Shown: piece after piece, positions 61,869 to 64,000 of the stretch
How positions within the stretch are numbered: position 1 is the stretch's first letter
Layout: every line of letters begins with the position of its first letter
Assembly (NCBI RefSeq): GCF_028128765.1
Contig: NZ_LBJG01000003.1
Span: 1-64,000 of the forward strand
DNA: 64,000 bases
Direction of reading: 5' to 3'
Origin: Bradyrhizobium sp. CCBAU 51627
Lineage (GTDB): Bacteria; Pseudomonadota; Alphaproteobacteria; Rhizobiales; Xanthobacteraceae
The notes under the pieces: generated by a model
Database searches by the model: none
What the model saw: only the letters and a program-made list of their open reading frames with translations
Told to the model about the DNA's origin: nothing
Translations under genes and position numbers: made by a program

Positions 61869-63611
61869 CTACACCGCGGATTCGGTCGCGCCGGGGGCTG
61901 CCTTGATGTCGGCGACCGCGCGCTCGATGGTCTGGCGATAGCGCGCGCGTCGCGGGCTCACGCCGTGCGTCAGCAGCGCGCGGCGCACCGCAGGGGAGGC
62001 GCCGGTAATGAACAGCCGGATGCCCTGGCGTTGCGCCTTGACGGCGACACGCCCCAGCACATTCGCCGCGGTGGAGTCCAGGAACGGCACGGCCGCGAAA
62101 TCGACCACAAGCGCCTTGCGCGTGTCGTCGACGCCGTCCAGCACGCCGCCGATGACCGAGGCGGCGCCAAAGAAGAACGCGCCCGTGATGCGGTAGACCA
62201 GCACGTCGGGATCGACCGCAAGGGTGGAATCGTAGGGAACGCGTTCGCCATTGACGTCGTCAGCACGATCGGCGACAACCAAAGGCGTGCGTTCCTCGAT
62301 GCCCGTCATCTCCGCCATGCGATGGATGAACAGCACCGCGCCCAGCGCGAAACCGACCAGGATGCCTTCGGTCAGGTCGCGGAAAATGGTGAGCAGGAAG
62401 GTTGCGAGCAGCACGACGGCATCGCCCCAGGACGAGCGCAAGAGCGTTGCGAATTCGTGCTTCTCCGCCATGGTCCAGGACACCACGACCAGCACGGCGG
62501 CGAGCGCGGCGAGCGGGATGTAGCTCGCAAGCGGAGCTGCCACCAGCATGAACAGCAGCAGGAAAACGGAGTGCAGCATGCCCGCGAGCGGCCCGCGCGC
62601 GCCGGCGCGGATGTTGGTCGCGGTGCGCGCGATCAGGCCGGTGACGCAGATGCCACCGAAGAGTGCCGAGCCGATATTGGCCGCGCCTTGCGCCACCAGC
62701 TCGCAATTGGAGCGGTGACGGCGCCCGGTCATGCCGTCGGCCACCACCGCCGACAGCAGCGATTCGATGGCTGCGAGCAGCGCAAAGGAAATCGCATCCG
62801 GCAGCACCGCCTTCGCCTTCTCGAATGAAAATGCCGGCAGCGCCGGCGACGGCAGTTCGCGCGGGATGCCGCCGAAGCGGCTGCCGACGGTCTCGATCGG
62901 CAGCGACAGCACGGCGGTTGCGATTGCCGCGAACGCGACCGCGATCAGGATACCGGGCCAGGATGGCCGCCAGATCCGCAAGGCTGCGATGATGGCGATG
63001 CTGACCAGCGCGACCGCGACGGCGGAGGGATTGATCGTGTCGAGGCCGCCCGCGAGCGCGACGAGTTTCGGCACGAACTCGCTCGGCTCCTTCCCCGCCA
63101 GCGTGATGCCCGAGAGATCACGAAGCTGGCTCGCAAAGATGATCACCGCGATGCCGGCGGTGAAGCCGACCGTCACCGGATAGGGAATGAACTTGATGTA
63201 AGTGCCGACACGCAGCAGCCCCGCGGCAATCAGCATCAGACCTGCCATCAGGGTGGCGAGAATGACGCCGTCGGCGCCGTGCCGCTCCGCCGTCACTGCA
63301 ACCAGCACGATGAAGGCACCTGCGGGCCCGCCGATCTGGAACCGGCTGCCGCCGAGCAGCGACGCGATGAAGCCGCCGACGACCGCGGTGTAGAGGCCGC
63401 GGTCCGGCGTCACGCCTGAGGCGATTGCGATCGCCATCGACAGCGGCAGCGCGACGATGGCAACGGTGAGGCCGGCGAAGACATCGGCGCGGAAATCTGC
63501 AGGGCCGTAGCCTTCGCGCCAGACGGTAACGAGTTTTGGCAGATACAATTCGGCAAAAGTCGGCCGACGCAGCTGGTGCAGCCCGCTGGCTTGATCGCTT
63601 GTGATGCTCAT
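61869..63611 (-). CDS. SulP-family anion transporter with STAS domain
   Basis: The 580-residue protein has about 12-14 membrane helices (GLTVAIVALPLSMAIAIASGVTPDRGLYTAVVGGFIASLLGGSRFQIGGPAGAFIVLVA is the conserved first part) and a C-terminal STAS domain (about 455-560, VDFAAVPFLDSTAANVLGRVAVKAQRQGIRLFITGASPAV). SulP proteins carry sulfate, bicarbonate or dicarboxylates. The substrate is not known. No cysteine or sulfate genes are near. Confidence 0.9.
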   Translation of the reverse strand: MSITSDQASGLHQLRRPTFAELYLPKLVTVWREGYGPADFRADVFAGLTVAIVALPLSMAIAIASGVTPDRGLYTAVVGGFIASLLGGSRFQIGGPAGAFIVLVAVTAERHGADGVILATLMAGLMLIAAGLLRVGTYIKFIPYPVTVGFTAGIAVIIFASQLRDLSGITLAGKEPSEFVPKLVALAGGLDTINPSAVAVALVSIAIIAALRIWRPSWPGILIAVAFAAIATAVLSLPIETVGSRFGGIPRELPSPALPAFSFEKAKAVLPDAISFALLAAIESLLSAVVADGMTGRRHRSNCELVAQGAANIGSALFGGICVTGLIARTATNIRAGARGPLAGMLHSVFLLLFMLVAAPLASYIPLAALAAVLVVVSWTMAEKHEFATLLRSSWGDAVVLLATFLLTIFRDLTEGILVGFALGAVLFIHRMAEMTGIEERTPLVVADRADDVNGERVPYDSTLAVDPDVLVYRITGAFFFGAASVIGGVLDGVDDTRKALVVDFAAVPFLDSTAANVLGRVAVKAQRQGIRLFITGASPAVRRALLTHGVSPRRARYRQTIERAVADIKAAPGATESAV

Positions 63612-63698
63612 TGTCCCACAATGCTCCGGCGCATCGTGCCGCGCGCGCGTGCGACGGTGCGTTAGTTCAGACTATTCTCGAGCATGATCATCGCGGGA

Positions 63699-63989
63699 TC
63701 ACGCTCCCACTCGACGCGGCGGCCCCGGCTGTTTCAGGCGAACGCCGCGTCCGCCGCTGTCGCTGCGGACCTGTTCGCCGATCAGCTCGACGCCGGCCCG
63801 ATCGAACGCCTCGACCACCCTCGTCAAGGTCTCGACCACTCCACGCACATTGCCGGTCGAGGCCTCCATCCGCTGGATGGTCGGCAACGACACCCCGGCG
63901 AGGTCGGCCAGGGTTTTCTGGTCAATCCCCAGCAGCGCGCGGGCTGCCCGCATCTGGAACGACGTAATCACCTCGACCTCACATGCCAT
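63699..63989 (-). CDS. XRE-type HTH regulator
   Basis: The 96-residue protein has a short HTH of the XRE/Cro type (MRAARALLGIDQKTLADLAGVSLPTIQRMEASTGNVRG) followed by a helix (VVETLTRVVEAFDRAGVELI) and a basic tail. The start at 63989 (MACEVEVITSF) or 63953 (MRAARALLG) are both possible. It is divergent from nothing in the window. Its target is unknown. Confidence 0.8.
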   Translation of the reverse strand: MACEVEVITSFQMRAARALLGIDQKTLADLAGVSLPTIQRMEASTGNVRGVVETLTRVVEAFDRAGVELIGEQVRSDSGGRGVRLKQPGPPRRVGA

Positions 63990-64000
63990 ATCTTATAAAT

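Overview
The window looks like the chromosome of a Bradyrhizobium-type alphaproteobacterium (Hyphomicrobiales, Nitrobacteraceae). The reasons are the high G+C coding style, the block rpoD - dnaG - yqeY - carA - carB - greA - Lrp regulator - trxB - LysR regulator, a tRNA-His with A73 and no extra 5' G, two phasins, Omp31-like porins, a PdhS-like histidine kinase, and small proteins and intergenic palindromes of rhizobial type. All family calls come from reading the sequence; no database search was possible.

Left part (1-5.8 kb): a group II intron lies head-first against the rpoD terminator and runs off the left edge. After rpoD comes the most unusual locus. A complete DnaG primase gene of clearly lower G+C (3663-5558) directly abuts the surviving 3' third of a second, high-G+C dnaG (2972-3662). 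The resident primase gene seems to have been replaced by a foreign one.

Middle part (5.8-36 kb): mostly ordinary housekeeping and small accessory genes. They include a chlorite-dismutase-like heme protein, an N-formylglutamate hydrolase, an ArsR-AHSA1-AHSA1 operon with a well-formed operator-promoter, an acyl-CoA synthetase-MarR-membrane protein operon, the carbamoyl-phosphate synthase genes, greA, a divergent Lrp/trxB pair, a DapA-like lyase, a solitary ParA-like ATPase, and a CoA-transferase/CoA-lyase/AEC-transporter operon. A strange tRNA-Cys-like sequence (19898-19973) and a folded, terminator-ended intergenic RNA candidate (about 29066-29207) stand out.

Accessory islet (36.2-42.1 kb): three TadE/TadG-type minor pilin genes without Tad machinery, several decayed small genes (amber stop, frameshifts, truncations), a poly-glycine exported protein and small phage-like or rhizobial orphan genes, ending at tRNA-His.

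Right part (42-64 kb): two phasins, a very large PAS-histidine kinase of the PdhS/PleC type with a degraded ATP-binding G2 box, thiolase, serA and serC (serC preceded by two hairpins), GNAT, GST, two porin-like proteins, an Fsr-type MFS pump, glmM, an FMN-dependent L-lactate dehydrogenase, aroE, a SulP-STAS anion transporter and an XRE regulator. Short palindromic intergenic repeats of several families are scattered through the window and in places sit between a gene and its terminator.
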